A program made the position numbers and the translations under genes. Below the pieces are notes generated by a model. The model did not search any database. It had not been told where the DNA came from and was given only the letters and a program-made list of their open reading frames with translations. Positions 26,152 to 34,816 of a stretch of 64,000 nucleotides of DNA are shown here, piece by piece; within the stretch, counting starts at the first letter, position 1, and the number at the start of each line of letters is the position of its first letter. This DNA comes from HR10 sp964615335 (GTDB lineage Bacteria > Acidobacteriota > Blastocatellia > HR10): assembly GCA_964615335.1 (NCBI GenBank), contig CAZTMT010000009.1:1-64000 (forward strand). Reading direction: 5' to 3'.

Positions 26152-27366
26152 ATGCGGGTGAACGTTTTCAGGTGGCTTGTCGGGCTCGGGATCTTGGGGG
26201 GATTGGTTCTTCCGGATCTCGTCTTCACGCAGGGGTCGGGGCGAGTGTACAACCCCCGGCTGCGGCGAACGTACGCGACGGTAAACGAAGCTCTCGCGGC
26301 ATCACGAAATGGGGATACGCTCCTGGTCATCGGGCGTGTGGACGGAGCGGTGGATCTCTCTCAGGCTCCGGGAGGGGTGACGCTCCTTGGAAAGGCCAGT
26401 GGGGGGATTCCCGGGATCATCTCGGTCGAGACGTGCCCGCCGAATGGGGCCGTCATTGATACGCGAGGTCGGCGGGGATCGGTTCAGATCGTCGGGCTTC
26501 AGATCGAAGTCCCCCAGGGATGCTACGGGATTCTCTCCGGCGATAGTGGGCGCCCGCTGACGGTGAGAAATTGTCGGCTCATCGGCCGCGACCGAACGAG
26601 TCTTTTCTCCGGCATCGCTCTGGTCAATGAGTTCGGAGGCCCCTTCCTCATCTACGGGAATCAGATCACCAATCAGCTTGTGAGTGCCGCTATTCTCGTA
26701 GACGGTCGGGGCTCTTCGCCTCTTCAGGTGACCGTCAGAAGGAATCGCGTGGGGAGCGATGTGACAGCGGGGATTATCGTCTCGGATATTCCGTCGGGCA
26801 GCTCCGTGCTCATCGAGTTGAATCATCTGGACGGGGGAGAGCTGGGACGGGGAGCTATAGGCATCCTCCTCAATCCGGGCAGTAACGGAGTCATCGTGCG
26901 GCGCAATACGGTCCTGAACTTCGGCACGGGGATCATCGTGGATGGCTCGCCCGGGAGTCAAATCCTGGCCAATCACCTTCAGGACAATGGGGTCGGAATC
27001 ACTGTGGATCCGACGACCTCAAGCGGGACGACGCCGATCATCAACGACAACAACATCACGTGCACGAGCCTCGGGGCCTGTCGTGCAGCAGGAGCTGTGG
27101 GCCTCTACTTCGGAGTGGGGACCTATACGCTGGATGCGCGCAACAACTACTGGGGAGCGAGCACGGGACCGGATTCGGCCGAAAATCCCGCTCCGGATAA
27201 CAGGACCTGCCCTGAGGCGACGGGCTCCGGTTGCACGGGACCGGCAGGAGGGGGAACGGGCTTGCCGGTCAATGCCGATGGAGCCGTGGATTGCTCGGCA
27301 TCGGGAGGGGGTTCTGTGAGAACATGCCCGATCCGAACAGCTCCCAATCGGCTCGCCGGCGCGTGA
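26152..27366 (+). CDS. Secreted right-handed parallel beta-helix protein
   Basis: A 404-residue exported protein. The signal peptide (residues 1-30, WLVGLGILGGLVLPDLVFT) is followed by TVNEALAASRNGDTLLVIG, a start typical of NosD/DUF1565-type beta-helix proteins. Repeats such as VTVRRNRVGSD, GVIVRRNTVLNFGTGIIVDG and RNNYWGASTGP follow. No polysaccharide-lyase catalytic residues could be recognised. AGGAGGTGGAGG is an unusually strong ribosome site. The next gene, encoding a membrane protein, begins ten bases downstream. Likely an envelope or secreted protein of unknown substrate. Confidence 0.8.
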   Translation: MRVNVFRWLVGLGILGGLVLPDLVFTQGSGRVYNPRLRRTYATVNEALAASRNGDTLLVIGRVDGAVDLSQAPGGVTLLGKASGGIPGIISVETCPPNGAVIDTRGRRGSVQIVGLQIEVPQGCYGILSGDSGRPLTVRNCRLIGRDRTSLFSGIALVNEFGGPFLIYGNQITNQLVSAAILVDGRGSSPLQVTVRRNRVGSDVTAGIIVSDIPSGSSVLIELNHLDGGELGRGAIGILLNPGSNGVIVRRNTVLNFGTGIIVDGSPGSQILANHLQDNGVGITVDPTTSSGTTPIINDNNITCTSLGACRAAGAVGLYFGVGTYTLDARNNYWGASTGPDSAENPAPDNRTCPEATGSGCTGPAGGGTGLPVNADGAVDCSASGGGSVRTCPIRTAPNRLAGA

Positions 27367-27375
27367 TCCGCACGC

Positions 27376-28602
27376 GTGAAAGAGATGGGCTCTGGAAAGG
27401 GAGTCCAGGAGGGGCCCAGAGAAAGATGGCGAACGGTCCTGCCGCTGGTGCTTGTCTTCATCGGGCCTTCTCTTGGCCAGGTGCACAAGTATGCGGGGAC
27501 AGAGGGGCTCCTTCTCTACATCCTCCTCGTCTTCGGCTTTTGGAGTGTTGCCTCTCCCCTCAGAGAGGCGTTCCGAAAACGGATCTCCGAATCGTGGGCT
27601 GATGGGCTGGCGGCAGCGACCGGACTCGCCCTGTGGCTCATCTTCCGGGCATTCTATCCCGTGGCGGATTCGGGGATCATCGGAGGAGGAAGCGATCGAG
27701 ATGATGCGCTCAATCTCGCCGTAGGTGAGATCCTTCAAGGGCGATGCCCTTATCACGTTCGAACATATCTGGGCAATCCCATCGCTCCGCTCCCCGGTGG
27801 AATTCTTCTGGCTGCCCCGTTTGTTGCGCTCGGCAACAGCGCCTATCAGAATTTCTTCTGGCTGCTGGTCTTCTTTCTGCTTGGGCGGAAGATCTTGCGC
27901 GATGCCCGCGAGGCTCTTTTCCTGCTCTGGAGCCTTTTGCTCCTTTCTCCCGTCGTCCTGCAGCAGATCGTCACCGGGAGTGACCTTCTGGCCAACAGCC
28001 TCGCCGTGCTCCTTTCCTTCTGGCTCTTGATTCGGGCTCCGCGGGAGTGGAAATGGGGGCCGGCACTTCTTCTGGGAATCGGATTGGCTTGGCGTGTGAA
28101 TTTTCTGCTGCTGCTTCCTCTGGTTTTCGCCTTTCTCGGGCGGCAAGTAGGATGGCGGTTTGCGCTCGGACTCATGGGACTTGTGGGAGGGGCCTTCGGA
28201 TTGCTCACGCTTCCCTTCGTGCTTCATGACTCTCACGGGCTCTCGCTCTTTCTTGTGCAAAATAAACTCGCCCTTCTCGATAAGACGTATCCGCAGGCAA
28301 GCTTCGTGCTTCTGTTGGGGGTCGGCATATATGCGATTGCGCTGGCCGTGCGCGGGACGACCGAAGATGCACTCGTTCTGTTGCGGCGGAGCGCGCTTGT
28401 GTTGGCTGTTCCGATCGGATGCGGCATCCTGCTCCTGTCGCTTCAGGCGGGAAGGCTTGATCTGCAATGGGCTGACTACGGAGTGAGCTTCCTCTTTTTC
28501 GGCGCGCTCTCGTATGGAGCGCGCCTTATGCGCCGTGAGCCCTCGCGCGCAGAAGGAGGAGAACGGACTGACGGTCGTCCCGAGCGCCTACCCCATGTTT
28601 GA
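27376..28602 (+). CDS. Multi-pass membrane protein, possibly GT-C glycosyltransferase
   Basis: A 408-residue protein with about ten to eleven hydrophobic segments. Loop 1 has GGGSDRDDALNLAVGEIL followed by CPYHVRTYLGNPIAPLPGG, which recalls the acidic and extended loops of GT-C glycosyltransferases that use polyprenyl-phosphate sugars. I do not recognise a precise family. The start could be GTG 27376 or ATG 27385. It seems co-transcribed with the beta-helix protein. A role in glycosylating an exported product is inference. Confidence 0.55.
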   Translation: MKEMGSGKGVQEGPRERWRTVLPLVLVFIGPSLGQVHKYAGTEGLLLYILLVFGFWSVASPLREAFRKRISESWADGLAAATGLALWLIFRAFYPVADSGIIGGGSDRDDALNLAVGEILQGRCPYHVRTYLGNPIAPLPGGILLAAPFVALGNSAYQNFFWLLVFFLLGRKILRDAREALFLLWSLLLLSPVVLQQIVTGSDLLANSLAVLLSFWLLIRAPREWKWGPALLLGIGLAWRVNFLLLLPLVFAFLGRQVGWRFALGLMGLVGGAFGLLTLPFVLHDSHGLSLFLVQNKLALLDKTYPQASFVLLLGVGIYAIALAVRGTTEDALVLLRRSALVLAVPIGCGILLLSLQAGRLDLQWADYGVSFLFFGALSYGARLMRREPSRAEGGERTDGRPERLPHV

Positions 28603-28628
28603 CACCTTCGTCGCCGGTGCCCTACCAT
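28599..28628 (+). promoter_or_regulatory. Promoter of the acyl-CoA mutase genes
   Basis: TTGACA at 28599-28604, an 18-base spacer and TACCAT at 28623-28628, 50 bases before the mutase ATG. It overlaps the end of the preceding membrane-protein gene. Confidence 0.6.
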
Positions 28629-28678
28629 TTACACTCGAAGTCGGGGAGGGGGAGATCTGTGAGGAGGGATCAGCAACT

Positions 28679-30358
28679 ATGGCGATTCGAGAAGCCGCGA
28701 GTCATCTGGAGGAAGCCCTGCATCGGTGGGAGGAACAGACGCTGAAGCCCACCCTGGCGCGCGTGCCCGAGCGCGCGGCCGAATTCACGACGACGTCGCT
28801 TCGGCCGATCCAGAGGCTGTATACGCCTTTGGACATTCAGCATCTGGATTTCGAGCGAGACATCGGCTTCCCGGGAGAGTATCCCTTCACGCGGGGCATT
28901 CATCCGACGATGTATCGGGGGAAGCTCTGGACGATGCGCCAGTTCGCGGGCTTCGGCACGGCTTTCGATACGAACAAGCGGTTCAAGTATCTTCTGGAGC
29001 AGGGGCAGACGGGCCTGTCGGTCGCTTTTGATTTGCCGACGCTCATGGGATTGGATTCGGATCATCCGCTGGCCGAAGGAGAGGTGGGGAAGTGCGGCGT
29101 GGCCGTCTCCAGCCTCGAGGACATGGAGGTCCTGTTCGATGGCATTCCGCTCGAAGAGGTGACGACCTCGATGACGATCAACGCGCCGGCGGCCGTCATC
29201 TTCGCCATGTATCTGGTCGTCGCGGAGAAGCAGGGAGCCGACTGGAAGAAGATCTCCGGAACGATTCAGAATGACATCCTGAAGGAGTACATCGCGCAGA
29301 AGGAATGGATCTATCCCCCGCGGCCTTCGATGCGCCTGATTGTGGACACGATCGCCTTCTGCACGCGGGAGGTGCCGCGCTGGCATCCCATCTCGATCTC
29401 AGGGTATCACATTCGCGAGGCGGGTTCGACGGCCCTTCAGGAGTTGGCCTTCACCTTGCGCGATGGGATCGAGTATGTGGAATGGTGCGTGCGCGCGGGG
29501 CTGGATGTGGACGACTTCGCCCCGCGCCTTTCGTTCTTCTTCAACTGTCATAACGACTTCTTCGAGGAGATCGCGAAATTCCGCGCGGCGCGCAAAGTGT
29601 GGGCGCGCGTCATGCGCGAGCGGTTCGGGGCGCGCGATCCGCGCTCCTGGATGTGCCGCTTCCACACGCAGACGGCCGGCTGCAGCCTGACGGCCCAGCA
29701 GCCCTACAACAACGTCGTGCGCACGACGATTCAGGCCCTGGCCGCCGTGCTCGGAGGAACGCAGAGCTTGCACACGAACGCTCTGGATGAGGCTCTTGCG
29801 CTCCCGACGGAGTTCACGGCCATGCTGGCGCTTCGCACGCAGCAGATCATCGCGCATGAGTCGGGCGTGGTGAATACCGTAGATCCCCTGGCCGGAAGCT
29901 ACTTCGTCGAGAAGCTGACCAGCGAGATGGAGCAGGGATGCTACGAGTACTTCGAGAAGATTGACGCCATGGGGGGGATGATCGCCGCCATCGAGCGCGG
30001 CTTCCCGCAGAAGGAGATTCAGGAGGCGGCCTATCGCTATCAGCAGGCCGTGGATCGGCGGGAGAAGATTATCGTCGGCGTGAACGAATACGTCCTGGAG
30101 AAAGAGCCCATCGAGGTGCCCATCCTCTACATTGACGAATCGGTCGCGGAGATCCAGCGGGAGCGCTTGCGACGACTTCGCGCGCGGCGCGATTCGGGGC
30201 GCGTCCGGCGTGCGCTGGAAGCATTGAAGGAGGCTGCCCGAGGAACGGAGAATACCATGCCCTATATCCTGGACTGTGTGCGCGCCTACGCGACGCTCGG
30301 GGAGATTTGCGAGGCTCTCAAGGAAGTCTTCGGCGAGTATCAGGAGCCGCCCTTCTGA
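28679..30358 (+). CDS. icmA: B12-dependent acyl-CoA mutase large subunit, isobutyryl-CoA mutase-like
   Basis: A 559-residue catalytic subunit of the methylmalonyl-CoA mutase superfamily, without a fused B12-binding domain. Hallmarks are FPGEYPFTRGIHPTMYRG, GLSVAFDLPTLMGLDSDHP, PISISGYHIREAG, FHTQTAGCSLTAQQPYNN and LGGTQSLHTNALDEALALP. The position that is Tyr89 in methylmalonyl-CoA mutase is Phe89 here (MRQFAGFG), and the position of Arg207 is Gln207 (EYIAQKEW). Phe and Gln at these sites are the known signature of isobutyryl-CoA mutase, which interconverts isobutyryl-CoA and n-butyryl-CoA. Automatic annotation would probably say methylmalonyl-CoA mutase. GAGGAGGGA precedes ATG 28679. The B12-binding subunit follows 36 bases later. 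Confidence 0.88.
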   Translation: MAIREAASHLEEALHRWEEQTLKPTLARVPERAAEFTTTSLRPIQRLYTPLDIQHLDFERDIGFPGEYPFTRGIHPTMYRGKLWTMRQFAGFGTAFDTNKRFKYLLEQGQTGLSVAFDLPTLMGLDSDHPLAEGEVGKCGVAVSSLEDMEVLFDGIPLEEVTTSMTINAPAAVIFAMYLVVAEKQGADWKKISGTIQNDILKEYIAQKEWIYPPRPSMRLIVDTIAFCTREVPRWHPISISGYHIREAGSTALQELAFTLRDGIEYVEWCVRAGLDVDDFAPRLSFFFNCHNDFFEEIAKFRAARKVWARVMRERFGARDPRSWMCRFHTQTAGCSLTAQQPYNNVVRTTIQALAAVLGGTQSLHTNALDEALALPTEFTAMLALRTQQIIAHESGVVNTVDPLAGSYFVEKLTSEMEQGCYEYFEKIDAMGGMIAAIERGFPQKEIQEAAYRYQQAVDRREKIIVGVNEYVLEKEPIEVPILYIDESVAEIQRERLRRLRARRDSGRVRRALEALKEAARGTENTMPYILDCVRAYATLGEICEALKEVFGEYQEPPF

Positions 30359-30394
30359 GCGGACTGCGGGCGCGCCCACAGGTCGGAGCCATCT

Positions 30395-30811
30395 ATGGGG
30401 GAGAGAAAGATTCGAGTCCTCATCGCCAAACCCGGGCTTGACGGACACGATCGGGGAGCCAAGGTCGTCGCGCGAGCCCTGCGCGATGCGGGCATGGAGG
30501 TGATCTACACGGGACTTCGGCAAACGCCCGAGCAGATCGTCGCGGCTGCGCTTCAGGAAGACGTGGATGTCATCGGGCTCTCGATTCTCTCCGGAGCCCA
30601 TATGACGCTCGTGCCCCGCGTGATGCAGCTTCTCCGAGAGAAAGGCCTTCAGGATGTCGTCGTCTTCGTCGGAGGGATCATCCCGCAGGAGGATATTCCG
30701 AAGTTGAAGGAATTGGGCGTGGCCGAGGTCTTCTTGCCTGGGACGCTGCTGGAGCAAATCGTCACGACCGTGCGAGAGAGCGTGAAGCGTCCTTTGGAGA
30801 CATCGGAGTGA
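30395..30811 (+). CDS. icmB: B12-binding subunit of the acyl-CoA mutase
   Basis: A 138-residue cobalamin-binding protein. It has the lower-ligand motif DGHDRGAK (DxHxxG, with the His coordinating cobalt), followed by VDVIGLSILSGAHMTL (SxL) and VVVFVGGIIPQED (GG), the standard binding elements. It is the partner of the 559-residue subunit encoded 36 bases upstream. Length matches the free small subunits of archaeal methylmalonyl-CoA mutase and of IcmB. No G-protein chaperone (MeaB) or epimerase gene is in the window. Confidence 0.92.
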   Translation: MGERKIRVLIAKPGLDGHDRGAKVVARALRDAGMEVIYTGLRQTPEQIVAAALQEDVDVIGLSILSGAHMTLVPRVMQLLREKGLQDVVVFVGGIIPQEDIPKLKELGVAEVFLPGTLLEQIVTTVRESVKRPLETSE

Positions 30812-30872
30812 ACGAGATCTTGCTGAGAGGGCGAGCGCGATCTCGCGCAGGCTCCTTCCAAGGAGAGAGAGA

Positions 30873-31019
30873 ATGAGTGACGTCTTCTCGCTTGTGCTCT
30901 TCGTCGTAGGGTATGTCGTCCTCATGCGCTATCTTCTCCCGCGGCTTGGTGTGCCGACCTGACTCTCGCGTTCTTCCTGTGCCGAGGATCGGCCATCGGG
31001 GAAGCCCCCCAGGGAGTGA
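30873..31019 (+). CDS. Candidate small membrane selenoprotein (in-frame UGA at 30960)
   Basis: ATG 30873 is preceded by a strong AAGGAGAGA site. Residues 5-23 form one membrane helix (FSLVLFVVGYVVLMRYLL), then PRLGVPT. The next codon is TGA (30960-30962). Reading it as selenocysteine gives GVPTULSRSSC and a further 12 residues, ending at TGA 31017-31019, only six bases before the nfo start; total 48 residues with U30 and Cys36 able to form a redox pair. A SECIS-like hairpin lies at the right distance (30973-31004). If TGA is a plain stop, the product is a 29-residue membrane peptide (30873-30962). I have a memory of short membrane proteins ending in GVPTC-type tails, but this was not checked. 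Confidence 0.5.
30973..31004 (+). promoter_or_regulatory. Bacterial SECIS-like hairpin
   Basis: Upper stem GCCGA/TCGGC (30981-30985 with 30989-30993) closes a GGA apical loop. A lower stem CTTCC/GGAAG (30973-30977 with 31000-31004) is separated by an internal loop. The first loop G is 24 bases after the in-frame UGA. Bacterial SECIS elements need a G at the start of a small apical loop roughly 16-37 bases after UGA (family knowledge). It has no T run, so it does not look like an ordinary terminator. Confidence 0.4.
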
Positions 31020-31025
31020 GGGAGC

Positions 31026-31904
31026 GTGTCCGCGTCAGGGAGGGGAGGCGCTCGCCTGGGCATCCATGCTTCGATCTCAGGGGAGTTGGCCCGCGCGCTT
31101 CGGGAAGCGGCTGAGCTGGGGTGTCAGACCGTGCAGCTTTTCTCGCGCAATCCTCGGGGGTGGGAAGCCCGATCGCCTCACCCCGAGGAGGTGCGGTCTT
31201 TTCGCCGCGAGCGCGAGCGGCTCGGCCTGAATCCCGTCATCGTTCATGCCCCTTATCTGATCAATCTCGCCGCGTCAGCTCCGCAGGTGCGACAGAGGTC
31301 CATCGGGGCCTTTCGGCACGAGATTCGGAGAGCCATCGGCCTGGGAGCCGATTATCTCGTCGTGCATCCGGGGAGCGCTCGCGATCGCTCGGATGAGGAA
31401 GGAATCCGGATGTGCGCTCAAGCGCTGCGGCAGGCGACGCGCGGGATGAGGCTGGGCTCGTTGCGGATCCTGCTGGAAAACACAGCCGGTCAGGGGTATC
31501 ACATCGGGTGGCGGTTTGAGCACCTCCGAGCGCTTCTGGAACGGCTTGACGACCTGCCCGTGGGGATTTGTCTGGACACGGCCCATGCCTTCGCAGCCGG
31601 ATATGATCTGGCGACCGAAGCGGGACTGGCCGAGATGCTCGCCCGCGTGCGCGCGACCGTGGGCCTGCAGCGGATCGAGGTCGTGCATCTGAACGATACG
31701 CGCGTGCCCTGCGGCGGACGCGCGGATCGCCACTGGCACGTGGGAGAGGGGAGGATCGGAGCCGATGCTTTTCGTCGGCTCATCGGCGTGATGCTTCCGC
31801 AGGGATGTCCGTTCATTCTGGAGACGCCGCGCCGGACGCTGGAAGACGATCGTCGGAATCTCGCCCGCGTGAGGGAATGGGTTGCTTTGGAAACAGCGAT
31901 GTGA
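31026..31904 (+). CDS. nfo: Endonuclease IV (AP endonuclease)
   Basis: A 292-residue TIM-barrel zinc enzyme that cuts DNA at abasic sites in base-excision repair. The metal-ligand segments are all present: VIVHAPYLINLA, LVVHPGSARDR, ILLENTAGQG, CLDTAHAFAAGYD, VVHLNDTRVPCGGRADRHWHVGEG and FILETP. The GTG start at 31026 follows GGGAG. The gene begins six bases after the end of the candidate selenoprotein frame. Confidence 0.95.
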   Translation: MSASGRGGARLGIHASISGELARALREAAELGCQTVQLFSRNPRGWEARSPHPEEVRSFRRERERLGLNPVIVHAPYLINLAASAPQVRQRSIGAFRHEIRRAIGLGADYLVVHPGSARDRSDEEGIRMCAQALRQATRGMRLGSLRILLENTAGQGYHIGWRFEHLRALLERLDDLPVGICLDTAHAFAAGYDLATEAGLAEMLARVRATVGLQRIEVVHLNDTRVPCGGRADRHWHVGEGRIGADAFRRLIGVMLPQGCPFILETPRRTLEDDRRNLARVREWVALETAM

Positions 31905-32135
31905 TAGCCTATCGCGCGGAATCGAACGCGATGCAAAGAAGCGGCCTATCGGATGCGCGAGCGGAGTGAGGATACGTGGAGCGCCAGCGCGGCAGCGACA
32001 TTTTTGATGTCTCCCGTGGACTTCCTGGAGAAGAAGCTCCTTTTTGCTCGTGGGCCCAGGGCCTGCGATTTTCCGAAACTGCGTCGGACGAGTCCTCGTT
32101 ATTTCCTCATGTACCATAGGGAAAGGAGAAGGCCT

Positions 32136-33905
32136 ATGAGGGGAAACAAGAACGCGATCGCGTATCTCCTCATCTGGGGAGGGATCATTACGTCCTGGGG
32201 GAGAGCGGTGTGGGCTCAGGAGCCTTCGCGGGCGCAAGAGCCCGCTCATCCTCAAGCCATTCTGGAGCGCGTGAAACCCCTTCGCGTTCCGCGCGTGGGG
32301 ATCAATCCCGATCAGCTTCTGTATCTCTCCTTGCACGATGCGATCCTCAAGGCTCTGGAGAACAACAATCAGATTCAGATCGAGCGCATGAATGTGCAAT
32401 CGAGCGATCAGAGCCTTCTCGCAGCGCGGGGCGCTTACGATATTCTTTTCAGTTTCGATACCAATGGGACGACGGCCACGCGCCCGAGCACAAGCTCCTT
32501 CACGACGGGAGCCGACAATCCGGCGTTCACCAATCGGCAGCTCACCTACAATCTGACGGCGCAGCAGCTTCTGCCGACGGGAGGGAGCTGGCGCTTTCAG
32601 ATTTTGAACACGCGGCAGACGACCGACCAGGTCTTCGTCTCGCGCTTTTTGGGCATCGAGAGCCGAGATTCGGCCGTCGCCTTCAACCCCTCCTTCGTGA
32701 GCACCGTTCAGTTCGAGTGGCGTCAGCCGTTGCTGCGGAATTTCCGCATGGATCAGACGCGGCGGCAGATTGAGATCGCCAAGAAGGCGCTGGATCTCTC
32801 CGACAGCGCTTTTCGGCAGCGCGTCATTGAGATCATCACGCAGGTGCAGAACGCCTATTGGGATCTGGTCTTCGCCATTCGCAACGTGGAGATCGCCCAG
32901 CAATCGCTCGAGCTGGCCCGCGCTAACCTGGAGAACAATCGGCGGCAGGTTCAGGCCGGGACGCTCGCTCCGATCGAGCTGGCGCAGTCGGAGGCCGAGG
33001 TCCAGCGGCGCACACAGGAGGTCACGGCGGCCATCGGACAGGTCACCGTCGCCGAGAATGCACTCAAGAATCTGATCCTCGGCGATCCGAATTCCCCCGA
33101 GTGGTCGGCCAATATTGTGCCGACCGAAAGCATTGACTTTCTGCCACCCGCCGTGGATTTCGAGAGCGCGCTGCGGGTCGCTCTCTCGAATCGTCCCGAG
33201 CTGGAGCAGTTGCGCTTTCGGAAGGCGCAAAATGAGATTGATCTGAAATACTTCCGGAATCAGACGCGCCCGCAGATTGATCTGGTGGCGACCTACGGGA
33301 GTTCGGGATTGGCGGGCACGCCGACGCTGGTGACGCGCATCAAGCTGGACGAGGAGGGCAATCCCATCACGGATCCGGAGACGGGAGAGCCCGTCCTGGA
33401 ACGCGTGCCGCGCGATGTGCCGCCGCGCTTCATCGGGGGAGCCGCGAAAGCCCTTCGCACGGCGTTCTCCAACGACTTCCGCTCCTACAGCTTCGGCCTC
33501 TCGTTCAGCTTCCCTTTGCGGAATCGGACGGCCGAGGGGAATCTGGGGGCGGCGCTGGCGCAGCGGCGCAGTCTCGAATTTCAGGAGAGGCAACTGATTC
33601 AGCAGATCAGCGTCGAGGTCCGAAACGCCCTGCAACAGGTTGAGGTCGCGCGTCAGAACATCGAAGCGGCGCGCGCCGAGCGCATCGCGCGGGAGCGCCA
33701 ACTGGAGGGCGAGCAGAAGAAATTCGAAGCCGGCCTCTCGACGACCTTCTTCGTCCTTCAATTCCAGAACTTCCTGGCCGCCGCGCGCGCGCAAGAGCTG
33801 CAAGCTTTGATCAACTACAACAAGGCGATCGCCAATCTCCAGCGCGTCATGTCCACGACGCTGGATGCCCATAATATCCGGATCTCCTCCCGCTCCGGGA
33901 GATGA
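32136..33905 (+). CDS. TolC-family outer-membrane channel
   Basis: A 589-residue protein. A signal peptide (residues 8-29, IAYLLIWGGIITSWGRAVWA) precedes two outer-membrane efflux protein repeats with long coiled coils (AYWDLVFAIRNVEIAQQSLE; NALQQVEVARQNIEAARAER) and the TolC-like element GTLAPIELAQSEAEVQRR. A 40-residue insertion between the repeats is polar. ATG 32136 follows AAAGGAGAAGG; upstream codons to 31953 are without a signal peptide and are rejected. The inner-membrane pump and adaptor are not in the window. A hairpin follows the gene. Confidence 0.92.
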   Translation: MRGNKNAIAYLLIWGGIITSWGRAVWAQEPSRAQEPAHPQAILERVKPLRVPRVGINPDQLLYLSLHDAILKALENNNQIQIERMNVQSSDQSLLAARGAYDILFSFDTNGTTATRPSTSSFTTGADNPAFTNRQLTYNLTAQQLLPTGGSWRFQILNTRQTTDQVFVSRFLGIESRDSAVAFNPSFVSTVQFEWRQPLLRNFRMDQTRRQIEIAKKALDLSDSAFRQRVIEIITQVQNAYWDLVFAIRNVEIAQQSLELARANLENNRRQVQAGTLAPIELAQSEAEVQRRTQEVTAAIGQVTVAENALKNLILGDPNSPEWSANIVPTESIDFLPPAVDFESALRVALSNRPELEQLRFRKAQNEIDLKYFRNQTRPQIDLVATYGSSGLAGTPTLVTRIKLDEEGNPITDPETGEPVLERVPRDVPPRFIGGAAKALRTAFSNDFRSYSFGLSFSFPLRNRTAEGNLGAALAQRRSLEFQERQLIQQISVEVRNALQQVEVARQNIEAARAERIARERQLEGEQKKFEAGLSTTFFVLQFQNFLAAARAQELQALINYNKAIANLQRVMSTTLDAHNIRISSRSGR

Positions 33906-33916
33906 TGCTCGGAACG

Positions 33917-33943
33917 GCGGCCCTCGGTCTCCCCGAGGGCCGC
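33917..33943 (+). terminator. Hairpin after the tolC-like gene
   Basis: A perfect 11-bp stem, GCGGCCCTCGG with CCGAGGGCCGC, around a five-base loop, beginning twelve bases after the stop. There is no clear T run. It may end or stabilise the tolC transcript before the next gene at 33968. Confidence 0.5.
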
Positions 33944-33967
33944 GCTTCTGGCCCCCGTGAAGATCCT

Positions 33968-34747
33968 ATGAAGATCTCGGTCACGCTCATCGCGTGCAAT
34001 GAGGAGGACCGCATTGGCGGCGCGCTCGCCTCCGTCGCCTGGGCCGATGAGATCGTCGTCGTCGTGGATGCCCGCAGCACGGATCGAACCGAGGAGATCG
34101 CCCGGCGCTATACGGATCGAGTCTTCGTGCGTCCGTGGTCCGGATACGCTGACCAGAAGCGCTTCGCCGAGCGCCAGGCGACGCATGAATGGATCTTCTC
34201 TCTGGATGCGGACGAACGGGTCTCACCGCAATTGCGCCAGGCCATTGAGGAGTTGAAGCGCACGGGGCCGCGCCATGACGGCTATCGCGTCGCCCGCCGG
34301 GCCTGGTATCTCGGACGGTGGATTCGCCACTGCGGATGGTATCCCGATTACCAGCTCCGACTCTACCGGCGCGATCGCGCGCAATGGGTGGGGGAGTACG
34401 TCCACGAGTCCGTGCGCGTTCAGGGAAGCGTGGGGACGCTGCGCGGGGAGCTCTGGCATCTGACGCGCCGCAGCCTGAGCGAGCATCACGAGGTCTTGAA
34501 CCGCTACACGACGCTGGCTGCCGAGGAAGCCTTCGCGCAGGGGAAGCGCATCGGGGGATTCACTCTGCTCCTTCAGCCGGCGCTGACGTTCTTTCGCAGC
34601 TACATCCTCAAGCAGGGATTTCGCGATGGGATCCCCGGGCTCATCATCTCGGGCTTGGCGGCTTACTATGTCTTCCTGAAGTACGCCAAGCTGTGGGAGC
34701 GCGTACACCTTCCCCACGGATGGGGGACTCCCCCTCTGGCCCCGTGA
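33968..34747 (+). CDS. Glycosyltransferase family 2, WaaE/KdtX-like
   Basis: A 259-residue GT-A enzyme. It starts MKISVTLIACNEEDRIGGAL and has VVVVDARSTDRTEEIA, GYADQKRFAERQATHEWIF and the metal site SLDADERVS, all typical of the WaaE-like LPS-core glucosyltransferase family. A C-terminal hydrophobic stretch is present (ILKQGFRDGIPGLIISGL). It probably adds a sugar to the lipid A-core. ATG 33968 lies 62 bases after tolC; the ribosome site is weak. Confidence 0.88.
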   Translation: MKISVTLIACNEEDRIGGALASVAWADEIVVVVDARSTDRTEEIARRYTDRVFVRPWSGYADQKRFAERQATHEWIFSLDADERVSPQLRQAIEELKRTGPRHDGYRVARRAWYLGRWIRHCGWYPDYQLRLYRRDRAQWVGEYVHESVRVQGSVGTLRGELWHLTRRSLSEHHEVLNRYTTLAAEEAFAQGKRIGGFTLLLQPALTFFRSYILKQGFRDGIPGLIISGLAAYYVFLKYAKLWERVHLPHGWGTPPLAP

Positions 34748-34816
34748 TGCGCGCATCAGTTGGGGAGATCCCCCCGGGCGGCCCCCACCATTCGAACGCC
34801 CGGCGCGTCGGGGCGC

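Noticed and set aside
31275..33872. Long minus-strand open frame (865 codons) opposite nfo and the tolC-like gene
   Set aside because: The plus strand has two recognisable genes with ribosome sites here; the antisense translation is low complexity.
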